Positions 23,362 through 36,900 of a stretch of DNA of 64,000 nucleotides are shown piece by piece. The notes under the pieces were generated by a model that had not been told where the DNA came from, made no database searches, and worked only from the letters and a program-made list of their open reading frames with translations. The first letter of the stretch is position 1; every line of letters begins with the position of its first letter. The position numbers and the translations under genes were made by a program. This DNA comes from Phallus indusiatus. Its lineage: Eukaryota; Basidiomycota; Agaricomycetes; Phallales; Phallaceae. The stretch lies in contig JAQFWX010000077.1 in NCBI GenBank assembly GCA_027605045.1, positions 62,001 to 126,000 of the forward strand, in the 5' to 3' direction.

Positions 23362-24447
23362 TTACGCGTTCTTCCAAAGCGAACCGGCCACTTCAGTAGG
23401 TTCATCTACCTTCCTAATAGCCCATTCGTCTGATGTCTCTCTGCGGGCTACACGCTGCCACAAGTAGGTAGCCGAGCACATTTGGGTGAAAGCGACTGTA
23501 TCGAGAGACCTGCAAGCACGGCCTAGTGCCGTGAGGATCGACCTCTCGACGACACGGGACGAAGTGTGGGATGAAGGCGATGAAGACTCTTTCAAAGGGG
23601 CGCTCTGTCTGCTGATGAGGATAGCCTTTAAATTATGCATACGGCTGAGGGCTGGGATGTATGCCGAGATATCTTCGGTAAGCACGACGTCGCCGAGGAA
23701 TGAGAGAGTGGGTATATGCATCGCGAGTAAAGCCATGTCAGCGGGTGTTAATTCGAAGCGCTGCGCGCACATGATGGCACGCATGGGACCACTTGAAGAT
23801 GACAAGACTGGTGCAACATCGCTCATTTGAGTCTTTGCCCATGCGAGAATGTGGAGATGCGAGATGGGCTTCGATGGGATGAGAGGCAAGGCAGCTTGTG
23901 GAGTCAGAGTTGCCAATGAATGCGCGACAGGGAGGATAGATGCGACGACTTTGGGTGGTGGGGGTGGGAGTGGGCTAGAGGTTGGTGTGCTGAGGAGAGT
24001 AAGACGAGTGATAGATGGCTGGGTGCGCAGGAATGAGACGAGATTCTTGGTCATTCCCTCGGTTGTGCAGAATGATTCGAGACTGAATGGGAAGACGATG
24101 GCTTTGGATGGGAGATTGCCGCGAATTGTGAGAGATTTGAGATTCTTCATCCTGGAGAGAATGAGAAGGGCTTGTGGAATTGCTGAAGCGGTGGTAGAGT
24201 TCGAAGGGGCCTTTCCTTTGCCTGGTGCTAAATATAAACTACATTCCTGTACGAGCAAAGCACGTTTCGAGGAAGATAGAGCAGAGAATAGGGCCGCGTC
24301 GTTGTGGTGAAGGATGACAGAACGGTACAGAGCACGCTCGGCTTCGACTTGAAAAGACGGCGAAACTTGAGAAAGCTTGACGAGAGAGTTCTTTTCGTTC
24401 ACGTGTTCGACGATTGGGCGGAGAAGTTCGACTGGAAGAGAAGACAT
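23362..24447 (-). CDS. F-box-like protein, single exon
   Basis: ATG at 24447 (MSSLPVELLRPIVEHVNEKN) is chosen over an upstream in-frame codon because it begins exactly with a basidiomycete F-box-like helix (SLPVELLRPIVEHV, then LVKLSQVSPSFQVEAERALY). The remaining ~310 residues are Leu-rich with spaced LxxLxLxxN-like elements (NLKSLTIRGNLP, SITRLTLLSTP, HLHILAW), consistent with a degenerate LRR region. The protein is about 361 residues with no introns. F-box proteins recruit substrates to SCF ubiquitin ligases, and basidiomycetes carry large, fast-evolving sets; the substrate cannot be predicted. It ends LWKNA. Confidence 0.8.
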   Translation of the reverse strand: MSSLPVELLRPIVEHVNEKNSLVKLSQVSPSFQVEAERALYRSVILHHNDAALFSALSSSKRALLVQECSLYLAPGKGKAPSNSTTASAIPQALLILSRMKNLKSLTIRGNLPSKAIVFPFSLESFCTTEGMTKNLVSFLRTQPSITRLTLLSTPTSSPLPPPPPKVVASILPVAHSLATLTPQAALPLIPSKPISHLHILAWAKTQMSDVAPVLSSSSGPMRAIMCAQRFELTPADMALLAMHIPTLSFLGDVVLTEDISAYIPALSRMHNLKAILISRQSAPLKESSSPSSHTSSRVVERSILTALGRACRSLDTVAFTQMCSATYLWQRVARRETSDEWAIRKVDEPTEVAGSLWKNA

Positions 24448-27400
24448 TTTAGAAAAAAACAAAGGACAACAGATGCAAGATACGACGACGACGACGATGA
24501 TGAGGAGACAGTGAGTAAACTGAGAGCGAGGATTGACAAGAAATTTGACGAGAGCAGCCCTGCCTATATAAACCATATGAGCGTATTATTATTTTTATTA
24601 ATAATATTTTCATATTTTTAGCCGTAATTTACTATCTCAATAATTAAAATAAAAATAAAAATATATTGATCGCGGTGGTTGACTCCAATTATGTAATTAT
24701 AATTTACCCCACACACCACCCACATTAGCACACAGATGTCCTGATCCGTCGTGATGCGTGACGCAAAAGTCACATTTTTCCAGTCCCACGACCCCCCCTA
24801 CGTCGCCCCGAGATTAGGTGGAGAACGCGTAACAAGCCAAACCTTAATATCAATTTTTTTTTGTTGTTTGTATTCGACTATTACAACAAAAATATGCGAA
24901 TATTCGCTTTGGCTATTACGGGTCCCGTATTCATGACGTGGACACAGATTCCATATTCAGCACGCTTAAGCCCAGTGCACCGAGTGTAATTTCTCTTTTA
25001 GGCAGGGAGAAAAACTTCAAGGCACTGCTGCTCTTGCGCCTTCAACAAGGAGCTTGATCAGCAGCGACGGATGGTCTCGGATTGAAGAAGTTCAGCCACG
25101 GCTGACATTCTGGACTCAAGTACTCGGTATGTCAAGTTCCAAGACAGCATGACGTTCTTAATGTACGTACACACCTTACATATGTACCTTCGTATCTTAC
25201 TGGAAAATCTCAGGACGACATCTCCTTAGTGCCATGACCCGCATTCTCCACTAGATTCCTTGGAGCCATTCAATTGACGATCTGCAATTAATTCTTTCCC
25301 CCTCTCCCCGCTGACAATGCCAGATGCATCAAGATGAATCTTTCTTTCAAATCTGCCAGATCTCACCTCCTTCAAGCCAATTGGTTATGTTCACAAAGCG
25401 AGCCTCGCTCCTGACCTTCTTTCCTTTTTCGTCTCCATTCACAAAATTAGCCTGACGCTGACTCATCTGGTTTCCGATGGTAGTTACTCCTTATATAGCA
25501 ATCAACCTGGACGTTCCTGCTTCGGTAGTTGATGGTCAATTGCGCTAAATAATGAAAGACCGTAAACGTTTACGGTACGAAGAACATTTCCATACTTATA
25601 CTTGCACTCCGAAATGCTTAATGACTATCCGAGTCTACTTCAAAAAAAGCAATGATCTACTTACCTCCCAACTTCAAGTTCCATTATTACTTACCTATAC
25701 TTACCTACCACCTCCAATCTACTTGTCCCGCTGCGCAACCAAGGTACGATGAACTAATATCTGAACCCGGAAAGATTTCTGGAGTGAGTGATAGTAACCA
25801 AGTTTGCAATTAAAGAATGATCATCCTAAAAAGGTCTTGCTCCGTAGTTGCATTAATTCCTCTGTCATTTCAATCGGCCCCCTAGTATATCCTTGCATAA
25901 ATTCTAAAATCGGGAAATGTTTACTTTGGGCAAAACGTTACATTACGATCTTGTATGTACCAGAGTTTACTAGGCTGTAAGGTCCGAACTAAACCTTTTC
26001 GCGTCAAAAGAGATACAGGTCATTTATTATATACCCCTATAGAGTCTCATCGTGAGATTACTCAGAATCATATATAGGTATGCTTTCCTCATAGCTCTCA
26101 AGAACAAGATGTCGACATTTTGCACCATCAGACCGTTAAAGCTATCCCGGGCCTATTATCTTTATCGCATATGCACTTGAACTTCGGATATTTCATTTCC
26201 TCGATGACTTTCTGAAAAAGGTAGTCCGTCCGCCAATCTCAATAATGGCCGATGATGGGATTCTTTCGGTGACTTATTTTTTTTTCTACTCTATATCTTC
26301 GAGTAAACTCGGCCTCTTATACTACTTTCCGTAATGGTTATTTCGGATTGGGAGGTCTATCAGTAGTCCTCCTGAATTTATAGTAAGATAAGCTGTGTCG
26401 CGTGCGTATCCGTTATACTGCTATATTGAAAAATGTGAAAATGTTCTTTCATTTTATCAGCACTCAATTTTTTTTCAGTTTTTGTTGGGTGCCAAGGCCG
26501 ATATTCTAGCCATCTTTGTGGGCCTCTTTAGTAATGCGCACTGTGCACTGCGTAAACTCATCCGACGGCGAGTCATCGAAAATGAATTTGTATCAGTATG
26601 GTTACCGCACCCAATTTGGTATCTTGTTTGCGGCAAGTTCTTTCTATATAAATACTCCAAGGACGTACATACCGTGATTATACAGAGAGCTGGGCCATCT
26701 TCATAATCAAGTGATTGGCTTGTCTCCTATGAAGCTTATGCTAATACACTCGGTGACTCAGCGTTATACGATGAGCTCTTCGGGTATCAAAGATACTGCG
26801 TCGCTCATGTTTATAAGCTGCAATAAATAATGTGTTCAAGTTAGTAAATGTACAGCAGTGACTCGGACTGCATAGACTATCACTGTGTCACATCCATTCT
26901 GGCAGCGGCTTACTTGAAATCCGAGACCAGCACCCACGTGTCTCTCAAGTAAATTTGCCGGAAACTCATATATATACAATATATATAATATTCAAGGACA
27001 TCCCCAAATTCCGAACGACTGACAGGAGTTCCTGGTCCAACGTCAGACTAAGCGCCCATGAGCTTGAACGACGACGACGCTTTCTCCACAGCTGGCACAA
27101 AAGTAAACGAAAATCAGTGAGGCATTTTACATTGATTCGATCTTTTGTTGGTTCCTCTTAATACATGTACCGCTTATATTAGCAAGTCATTGTCTGTCCG
27201 GCGTTTGACATGTACAAGGTTTTTTTCCAATCCAAACTGCTGTGCCACGAAAGCTAGGTACGCATCAGGCAATTTCACAGAAATTAAGGACCAACTACTT
27301 TGCCTGTCTTGCCTTGCCTTGCACATCAATTGAACTAATAAAGTGCTCCGCTCTTACTTATATATATATACTTGGAGTGCTCTCAAAGCCTCAAACGTGA

Positions 27401-28789
27401 AAACTGAAGGCACTCGGACGACGTGGGGGTTTTGTGTATACATTAGTCGGTAAGAGGCTCGTGTTTGAGGTTTATATTGAAATTTCGCATCTGATCCCAA
27501 GAAGGCGATCGATTCGCTTCAATGGTTTATCGGGTATTTGTTTTGAATGATGCATGACGCGATACATACTAGTATGTACATGTGTACTGAACTCTCAGAA
27601 GCAGCTTTAAAATGTTTCGTGTTCAAAGATATTCGCATTGGCTGAGTGCTAGTGTACTAGTACTAGTGAGAAGTAAGTATAGCTATAACACTTGTCCTCT
27701 ATTTCATCCAACCCAACACACACTTACAGATTTCAATTGTCATGCATCATTCATATCCTTCTCAATCGGCGTACCACATGAAATCGGACGTTCATTTTGA
27801 TATTTACCCGACTCAAAGCGTTTTAGAGTACGCACATAGTACATACTATACTATGCAAAAGCTTCATACGTTCGAGCAGCTCGGACGATCTTTTTTAGGC
27901 AACGTTCATTTCCGCAACTGTTTTTCAAGCATCAATGATACAATTCTGCAAGTCCTCTCGTGAGGTTATTTTTCACGATCATTTGCAGCTCCAGTCCGCC
28001 ATTAACGAACGCCACAGGGGGTCACGCGGCCATACTATTAGCCCGCCTTTTCTGCAGCCTGCTTCTTCCAACTAAAGGTTCCTTATTCACCGCCACAGGG
28101 TACTCCACACTCAGCTCTTTAGTATATATTTCCAAAACTCATGTTTATAACGTCATTTGCAGATATTCAGATTCAAAGTAGATCTTCTAGCTTGCCTCGC
28201 TTCATCCCTTTATAATGGCCACGCACGATAGTTCCATAGCCGACAAGAGTCCCATCAATAGAAAAGAATATGAGAAGATCTCAGGTTTGAAGGTTTTATA
28301 TATACGAATAAAGGTTTATCATGACTTATCTGATTTGTCTTATACTTCGCTCTTCCTTGCATGCCGTTATTAGTACTGTCAGAACACGGTGTCCATTCAT
28401 ATATTCACTTCTGAATTGACCGAGCTCCGCTTTTGATGAGCTTTTTGATCTTCAAGCCAATACTCTTGGACGTGAGAATGTGCACTCTAAAAACATACGA
28501 CTTGGACTTTCAAACTTAAAGTAAGGCGTATAATTTCATATTCGGTGTTTAAAAGCTCAAACGTATGCATGTGCAGGATACTCTCCGCACGGCGTATTAG
28601 CATCCTTACCGGCTCAACAGAGAAATCCCCTCACATCTCCTTTTATCATATTTACTGTCATATGGCATGTCAAGAAAATCCCTGCGGGATATATAATGCA
28701 AGTTATTACTCTATTGGAATACGCAGCAATCATCACATATCAAATATCACAGAAGACTTTATTGTTCCAGATCGGGCGATTTTAATTAC
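24448..28789. other. Gene desert, left part
   Basis: Immediately upstream of the F-box gene lies a strongly AT-rich block (about 24580-24670). Beyond it I find only short frames without family signals, TA-rich runs (e.g. 26969-26988, 27357-27370), and no tRNA or repeat that I could recognise. Confidence 0.4.
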
Positions 28790-29060
28790 TTAGGTCCCAG
28801 TTCCGTGCGGTGCTGTCGCGCTTATTGGGATAATAAATAGACCAGTGTTGGGTAATAAGGCAAGACACTTGTTGATTTCGGAGGTAAACATTAATTTGGC
28901 ACCCTTGTTGACACTTTCGATATTAGACGTCCTAAACGACTCCATGGACCATGCCCTGCCTATCATACCTAATGCACCACTTGCCATGGGTATATTTGCA
29001 TATCTTGCATGGGCAGTAAAACTGGCTTGTTGTTTGAAGGGGAAATTAATTTGACAGCCT
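28790..29060 (-). other. Coding-like open stretch, unassigned
   Basis: A minus-strand frame reads through ARYANIPMASGALGMIGRAW, SFRTSNIESVNKG and LALLPNTGLFIIPIS. It is hydrophobic and Ala/Gly-rich, unlike neighbouring sequence, and could be a decayed membrane-protein fragment. No start, splice pattern or family is evident. Confidence 0.2.
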
Positions 29061-32000
29061 TATTTATACTATGGCTAGACAGGAGCTCAAAACAACGTAC
29101 ACTTATCATCACGTTTAGAGGACCAGTGGCAATAGGTATGTTATATGTACTTATCGTTACATATTTTTGATCATGATACACCAGGTGGGGAAATGTTGAC
29201 CATGCCATAAAGGAACTGGGGGGTTTAAAGCTCCCGTTAAACTATACCAAACGACCGCCCAGACCCTCAATTCATTCTGGGTCCACCCTCTTTCAGTTTC
29301 CCCTCATGTGTCTAACGTCATTTTCTCTCACCTGACATCGCAATTCCGTAGCCCCCGTCAGCGATCAATGAGCCAATCAGAACGTTCGGTCCTGAAGGAA
29401 ACCCTAGGAAACCCTTGGTGAGTTTCTGAAGTCCAGGTGGCATCCGTCCAAAACAGGTCTATTGAATCAGTAAGTGCAGGGTCAGAAAAAGGAGTAATTA
29501 AGAGTCTTATGCATGCGTTTCAAGGTTTATGGGAAAGAATAGGTCCCGTCGTAACATAGTGATAATTTGGGCAAAATTGCCAGATATCAATCTACATTCG
29601 GAGTGCAACTGTGCGTCGATCCCCGTCAACTTCGGCGTCGACGGCGAGGGGGGGTACTTATCAGGTAAAATCGTACGACGCATTTCAGCTAAACCGTCTC
29701 TGTGGGAAGTTCTCATTTCTTTCTTGTTCAGGTCATTATCAGTTGACGATCGTATCGTTTTGTTGAATCGTCGATAAGAAAACGTCGTCATAAACATTTT
29801 TAGCTCCGGATCCTAATTTCTCAAAGATAGTGTCTTCACAAAGCATCTCTCATCGGATTTAATATGGCTGTCTCATGACGATCAATCTGGCAATTGGCAT
29901 TACGAACTTTAGTACTTATGAAACAGGTGTTTGATCGGGACGGGCTGGACAGTTAAAGTAATAGGTACTGGAAGGACTGCAGTTGCATCGGCATCGGGGG
30001 CGGAATAACCCATAATCAAAGGTGAGGTAGGTGTATTAAGATGGCGTATATTTAGGAGTCTAACCTGTTGTGCTACGTACATGGAAAAGGCCGTGGGATC
30101 TGCATCACTCAGCCTTTACACATGCGTTGACAACTTGAATTGCCAGATGTACTGGTACACATGGTCGCACTTTCAAAAGCTCGGCGACATATCAATATGG
30201 GCAAAGATAATCTAAAGCCCAAATTTAATCTACTTCTTTTTTGCTCCTACAATTTAAACGCCACATTTATGGACAAGCCTAAATCACTGTACTCGGATGA
30301 ATCGACATCCGCCTTCATCGGCTGGATTGTTTCACCTCGGACCGATACCTTTGTTCAGTTGGCTTTGGTCTGCTCAGCCTGAGCTGATTTAGTGGATTGG
30401 AGATCAGCTTCGCACCCCTGCTTTATCACTACAGTGTACCACGTGTCAATACATCGTGAGTGGGCCATCGATATTATGATTCTCATCGTTTCGTCCTAAA
30501 AATATGCAACTTTAGACTCAAGATAATAGATTCCGCGTCTTCCGAACGAAACTAGTGCTACGTTTCATGCTAAATCCAAGTATTCATCTACCGATGCATA
30601 ATGTCGTTCTTAGTCGTGTGGCAACACGATAAGTGCGAGATAATCTGGAGCCCCTTAGGAACGTAGGGATGCACTGGTCTCCGACCGGAAAGTGGTGAGC
30701 CAACTTTAACGTTAACTGATATTACAGATCACCGACACATTATAGTAATCCCATCTATCATTTGGCGATTCTGGCTAATGCCTAATAAATTGTGTACAGT
30801 ATTTGCCAATCGGTATATGTATACCGTGCGCGCCCGGCTGACAGGTGCGAATGATAAAGCTTCAAATAAATCAAAGAAGCTGAGAAACTCACTCACGTCG
30901 ACGGGTACTCAGGAAATCCGGAGCAGGGGCTCCCGATGTCACGGTTCGAACTCGGGGTGCGCCCGCATGAAATGGCCGTACAATATCTTTTCCCCATAAT
31001 CATTTTTGATATAGTAGGTCCTCCCTTTTCTCGAATGACTAGTCGCGCCTATGATAATAGGTGAAATTCGCCGACGACAAGCGATGAATATCGAGAATTC
31101 AAAAGTGTTGGTCGCCAATCGAGTGTTGTTTTAAGCGTAATTCCCCCATTCGTGCACGCCGCGCGCAATATGCACCGACATTTGTTGCGGAATGTTGTTA
31201 GCTACCCGCGCCCATTCGCGTCGGCAAGGGAGAGCGTAAGCAATTTGTGGAATTGATTACTTGGTCGCTGTCGGGGGATGCGGCTGAGAGATTATATGGA
31301 GAAAGGTACTGTAATGGAGTGCAAAATGACGCTACTGGTGATTGTGAACAATTTAAATGTGTGGAGTGTTCTTGTATTGATTGAATAAGGTTTTGGTTGT
31401 CCCTTTCTTTAGGCTGTGCTAGTCTGTCACCCAGATGTTCTTCTTCCCATTATAATGTTCATCCACAATGCTAAGAGAACGAACGATTCCCCTAGAGGGA
31501 AAAGTTGTATTTTAGCCAGACAGGCTCACCCGTCATTTACTCTCTTTTTCAAATAGTCCGCACTAGGTTTTGCTTACTTATCGATCATGATAAAGATAAA
31601 TGAGCTTTTTGATTTTTCAGATGCGAATCTAGATTCTAGATTGATTTTTCCCCGGATCTGCGTGGTTATTTGTTGAACCCCTTCAGAGGCTATGTCAACT
31701 AAACCGTGCGTGAGCGAATCGCCTTCTTACTATGAGAAATGATCATGATCTGGCACTATAAGTGCTAAGTAATAAATCGAGAGATTCATGGGATCCTTCC
31801 TATGCTGTACAGGAGGATATTTGAAATGCTGGCACATATGTAAACTTGATTATAGATCAAGGTGATAATGCCTGAACTTTTACCTCTCCACATATACTCT
31901 CTTTACCTTCTACCCAAGTCTCATAAGCTAATAACGTTGACAAGGTCACCAGCTTGCAACGAAAGTCTTATCGATGAAAAACTGACTTAGTATTAGGCCC

Positions 32001-33662
32001 TGTTAAAATATGCAACGCTAGGTGGGGTCAGGGCAATGGGCCGTCCTCAATTTACATGTTGATACTAGACAGCGCTACTCTCACCTTGGCATCGCGTTAG
32101 TGTGCGATGGTGCGTTGACGCGCGGAGACAGGTCGTCCTATCAGTGGTAGCGAGATTTGAAGGCCGGTGGCCCCAGCCAGATCAATTATCCCACTAGTGA
32201 CAATATAGATGTATGTTTGATGTTTGACTTGGACTGCGAATTGCAAGGTTGTAACTTGCATGATATCTGGATTTATAGGCTGAATGTACCTGACTAAACG
32301 TATACCCTATCAGTTATACTTAATTGAGATGTGACCTGGGGAAAAGTTGCGCCATGAGGGAATCTTAAAGGCTTTTGGATTCTATGAGGTTTTTTGAAAC
32401 TGTCCAATCAGAGAATAAAAAGTATGACGGGAAAAACTGTTTTTGCAGGTGCATCATTTGTGTTCATGCACGTTTTTTGAAGGTATAGGCTCAGCATCAA
32501 CAAAATTTGTTGCCACTCGTGCCAGACGTCGAGACAAATAACGCCAGTAGAAGCACCGGTGTTTAAAGCTAACTGAAAGCATATTTAGACTCTAAATCTA
32601 TCTAGAAGCCGGTTTGCTTACCAGATTGACGGAACCTTGATGCAAAGAGTGTTTTCGAAAGGAACCATTGTAGCCTATTAGAACTCAAGATAAACAAATT
32701 AACTGTGGAAAAAGTACATGGTGTACACTGGCTGGGTAACTCCGCCGAAGAAATCGATAGGGAACATCTCTCCAACGTTTTTGGCCCTTCTAAAATTTTT
32801 CGCCTTTACACCGAGTTTTCTTCGCCTCTACTTCTGGGCCAAGGGAACCGTATTGATAAGGGTGGACCAAGAAGAGCTGATCAGTCTTATATTTCAAACA
32901 TAAAGGGGAGAAGTTCTTTTGAAACGAGTTTCCTAGCTATAGTGAGTAAAGTCTACATTGGAAGAACATGAAAGGGAGCAAAATAAACGAACCATCGTCC
33001 CTTGGCCCCCTTGTTTCATTTCAAATGAAAATTACCAAAAAGGAACGTGTTGACACCACCTGCAGTCTGTTCGGCACTAGCATCGGCAGTGAGTGTTACT
33101 GTCGGTGTGACACAGACATTCGTCTTCTCGTTGAAGCCTTGTCGCCTTTTTGTATGAACCTGCTCTCAAGAATTGGACTTGTTCAATTGTGCGTAGTCCT
33201 GTTGTCAACGCACAACGCACACAGCATCTTATTTTTGTTTGCTGTGTCAAATCCTCCGTCGCCGGTTGTCCGGTGATCATGTCTCCGAGACCAACAAGGA
33301 ATTCGGCCTTGTTTGACAGTAAGCTTGCTGCGGCCAAAACATCCCGCTGGGGTTTGGACTTAAGCTTGTAACTCAACACAAAGAGTTATCATGATCGATC
33401 GATCACGATGACCTCTATGACCACGTTGTTTAACCACAGCATTCTCCTTCGCTGCATGCTCGGGTTATTTTTATTCAACTCGCATCCGTCGTTCAAATTG
33501 ACAGATCGTATCTATCTCAGTGAAGCTAATGGCATTGATCAAGTTCTCAGGATTTGACCATTGGAGATGATGCGTGATAGTTCGTTATCTCTGGCATGCG
33601 CAGGTATTTCTTCATACTAGCCAAGTGCGGCAGCAAGCTCCGCAAGCATTTCCAAGACCGGT
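29061..33662. other. Gene desert, middle part
   Basis: About 4.6 kb without a credible gene. A TTCGAAC heptamer at 30946-30952 looks like a tRNA T-loop but its flanks do not pair. Short frames at 32705-32971, 32968-33276 and 33077-33379 overlap on both strands and none is convincing. Confidence 0.4.
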
Positions 33663-33998
33663 TTATGGAGTGCTTTTTCCTCGTGGTTTAACGGGTGCGC
33701 TTTTGAAATAGTATCGTTTTCGAGGCGTCTCGGATTTGAACGGGCGACCGTGGCGCTCGAGCTGCTCCAACAAGACTTCGGCTTTTACCCGAGTCATCCT
33801 GATCCTCATCGATAATTTTGCAACAAGCTCTATCGCTACATCTCTCCTATTCTCAAGCTCAGTGACAGGTCGGCGTTCCTTCATCTTTGAACCCGGCCTT
33901 CGTCTAAGTCTCGTTCCGATACCCCCCGTACCTTTCCGCGTTCGGACTTGGTTCCTCTGTATAGCGAGGTGCAATAATACTGAAAACGGTCTTGGCAT
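33663..33998 (-). other. Basic coiled-coil-like open frame, unassigned
   Basis: A 111-codon minus-strand frame, richer in G+C than its surroundings. It encodes Arg/Lys-rich sequence with an amphipathic helix (ELENRRDVAIELVAKLSMRI, then VKAEVLLEQLERHGRP). It may be the end of a decayed gene. I recognise no family and see no supporting introns. Confidence 0.25.
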
Positions 33999-36900
33999 TC
34001 AATCCGTAATATCAGGTGATAAACTCATGGCTCGACGTAAATGGTCATGGAGCATTGAACCACAAGAACTTCAGGCAACATGGCACAGACCTTCTTTCCT
34101 TCTTGGAGCCCTTTCTTTCTGATCACACATCGTGTTTTTAGCCGTCCTCCGTAAAAAAGAGCAGGTGTGGTCGCAAAAAAAGTCCCTATATGTATATTCC
34201 TAATTTCCGAATGGATCAAGAAAGAAAAGAAGGCATGTAAAATGATTATGCATAAGTTATAAATCACGTTTACTAATTGCTTTGTTGTAGACGTGTTGAG
34301 TCTTGACCTCTTTTTTTTGAGTCACATGAAGGAGTCTTCATGAAGTCCTTGGTATTTAACCGAGAGACTTGTTTCCTCGTGTATTTATATGAAGCGTAGC
34401 AGTGGATGTTTAGGTTATCGTTATCCATGACTGGATAAATATAGTAAGAGATCCGCTTTCACATACGTTCATTATCTTCATCTCAATAGACTGTTTAAGT
34501 TATCTGGCGTCCGTGTTGTTCCTTGTGTGCAACATAACGAGGTGCAGTTCATCTCAGTTCTTTAAATAGTCTAGTAAGCCTTTCATCACCGGTCTTTGTA
34601 CATGGGCGTGCGTACTCGTTGGATTTCCGAATCCGCTCGTGGCCTACAGACCCCTCAAACTGAAAGTTGGCTTTTAGAGCTCAATCGATGGTTTTGTCTG
34701 AGAACCCGAACGCCAGGTTTTCAGCGCATACGTGGCAGAACCATACACATACGCCGTCTTTCCCCTTTGACACCTACCTTACAAGCGATCGACAATTTTT
34801 ATTTCCGCTTCATTTGCGTTGCCTCGTTGGATTCTCGTCTTTTCCTCGAGACTTCCTTTGGAGATAATATGTACACAGCTCTTCAACGGTCCAGAATTTG
34901 CAATCGCATATTCCGTTCAGCCATTGTGTCATTCAGAACTGTCATAATATATTGCTAACCTGATAGACTGCGTCAACAATTTCGATTCAGTATACACTGG
35001 AAAAAGAACCTCTCAAAGGCCATATATCTCATTGCATATTAACGTGAGTTACCAGCTGTTGTTAAGGCGCTCGTAATCGATTGTGTAGCGAAATGAATCT
35101 TCTAGATAAGTCGTACGTATGTATACGCTTCGGTGTCTTCATGATGCAATCATTCTTTCGTAGATGATCCGAAGGGTTGTTATTTTCAACTTTCTTTTTT
35201 ATGCTTAATTATGAGAGAGCGCATTTGTGACCTCAAGTTTTGTTGGTTTATCGTATGTCTAATTCTTTGTCGTACGAGTTATACGTAAGCTCTGACTGGA
35301 ATGCTCAGTCAAGCTCCGCGCCACAAACTGGCCGCAATTTGAAAAAAAGAAGAGGAGGATAATAAGAAGGCAGGCATTCCTCAACGATTCTGGTTGCGAC
35401 TCATATCATAAGATGGACTCATCGAGTTCCTTAGAAACATACCCTGCTTTTTGAAAATTTCATTTCATGTTTCATCTCGAGGTTCTTTGGGCAAAACGTC
35501 GTTGACTCGTTGTCAGTGTCCCTGACTACCATCATGATAGTAATTCCGAGGCGTCTATATAATTACTGTCGGTACTTAGCCGAATGCTGTCAAAAAGTTG
35601 TTTCCTCCGCTCGGGCAGTTTTTCTTCCGAAATACTCAAAGTCTGAGCGAATTTCGCCTACATGCAATTCGAGGTTTACGGAACGGGTGCAGAAGCTACA
35701 TGTGCACAATTTGCGCTTGAATCTGCCGAGCTATGGTTCACATTGGAAACCTGCATAATTTTAATTCTAAAATCTATAGCTACAAGAAGAGAAGGGCATT
35801 ACGCTTATGGCTTATGGTTATGTGTTTTGTATGTGTGTGTGCAGGCTTTCTCTACGCGAAGTAATTATCTTACGTTGCTTTATTAAAGACCCAAGGTTTT
35901 TTGTGGAGAAGGAAGGTTTACTTCCGGGGAATAATGAAACGAAGCCGTAGTATATATGCATATTTCTATCCTTATCGCCTCTTGCCGTGCGCCAAACCAT
36001 GCGCCAAACCATGTATATTTCTTATCGAGAAGTCGAAGCTACTATATAATAAACCAGGTGTCGTACAAACATACCTGGTATACTGGGGTGAGCCAGAGAG
36101 TGATACGCCACATCACAATGCCGATGTCAACATGCGCCTGAACGTTTGCGCTTGCAAATTCGCAAGTTCGCGTAGGCATGGAAAAAAAGTGTCATCTTGT
36201 CTCTCGGGTCAGTGCCCTTGAAAAAAATCACAGGGATAAGAACCAACGCATCCTCGACCTTTTAGGTAAACGTCAGATGCTGACGAGTCGTTTAAGGATT
36301 AGCCGATGGGAAATCGCGCTCGTCGCAGTACAGATGTTTCTGATGGTTTAATGCAGCATGATGCGAAGCCTGGTCTCTCGTTTGCAGTCATTTGAGAGAA
36401 GTAGGCATACATATTTCGAATTTAAGAACCTGTCTTGACACATATGTACATATATGTGCTTGATGGCACAGAATCGAGGCTGTATCTGACTCAATTACTT
36501 GTTTTTCGTATATGTATGCGCGTCATGCTATCACATATACAATAGAGCAAACCTTGGGCTACAATTATATTTTCTCATGAAGATCTTTTCCATTTGAGGT
36601 CTGTTATTGATTAAGGTCAATATTCGTGTGAAATTTGATTGGACAGGCGACATCTGAGAATCTGATGTTGAGTTGCAAAAGGCTCCGTCAATCAAAACTG
36701 TCCATAATGTGGTACGATAGTACAGGCAACCGAGATATTTGTACTAAACCGGTTCCTCCATGCGAATACATTTTCAATCAAACGCGAGGCATATTAGGAG
36801 ACCTGGCTGAAACTGGCTATTCCGGGTAGGATGGTCGTATGGCATTTAAATTCTCGAGCTCCCACAGAGCGGAATTCGGCTTTGGGATTTTTTGTGAGCG

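Noticed and set aside
30930..30975. tRNA-like TTCGAAC T-loop
   Set aside because: The five bases on either side do not pair on either strand and no A-box or anticodon arm fits.
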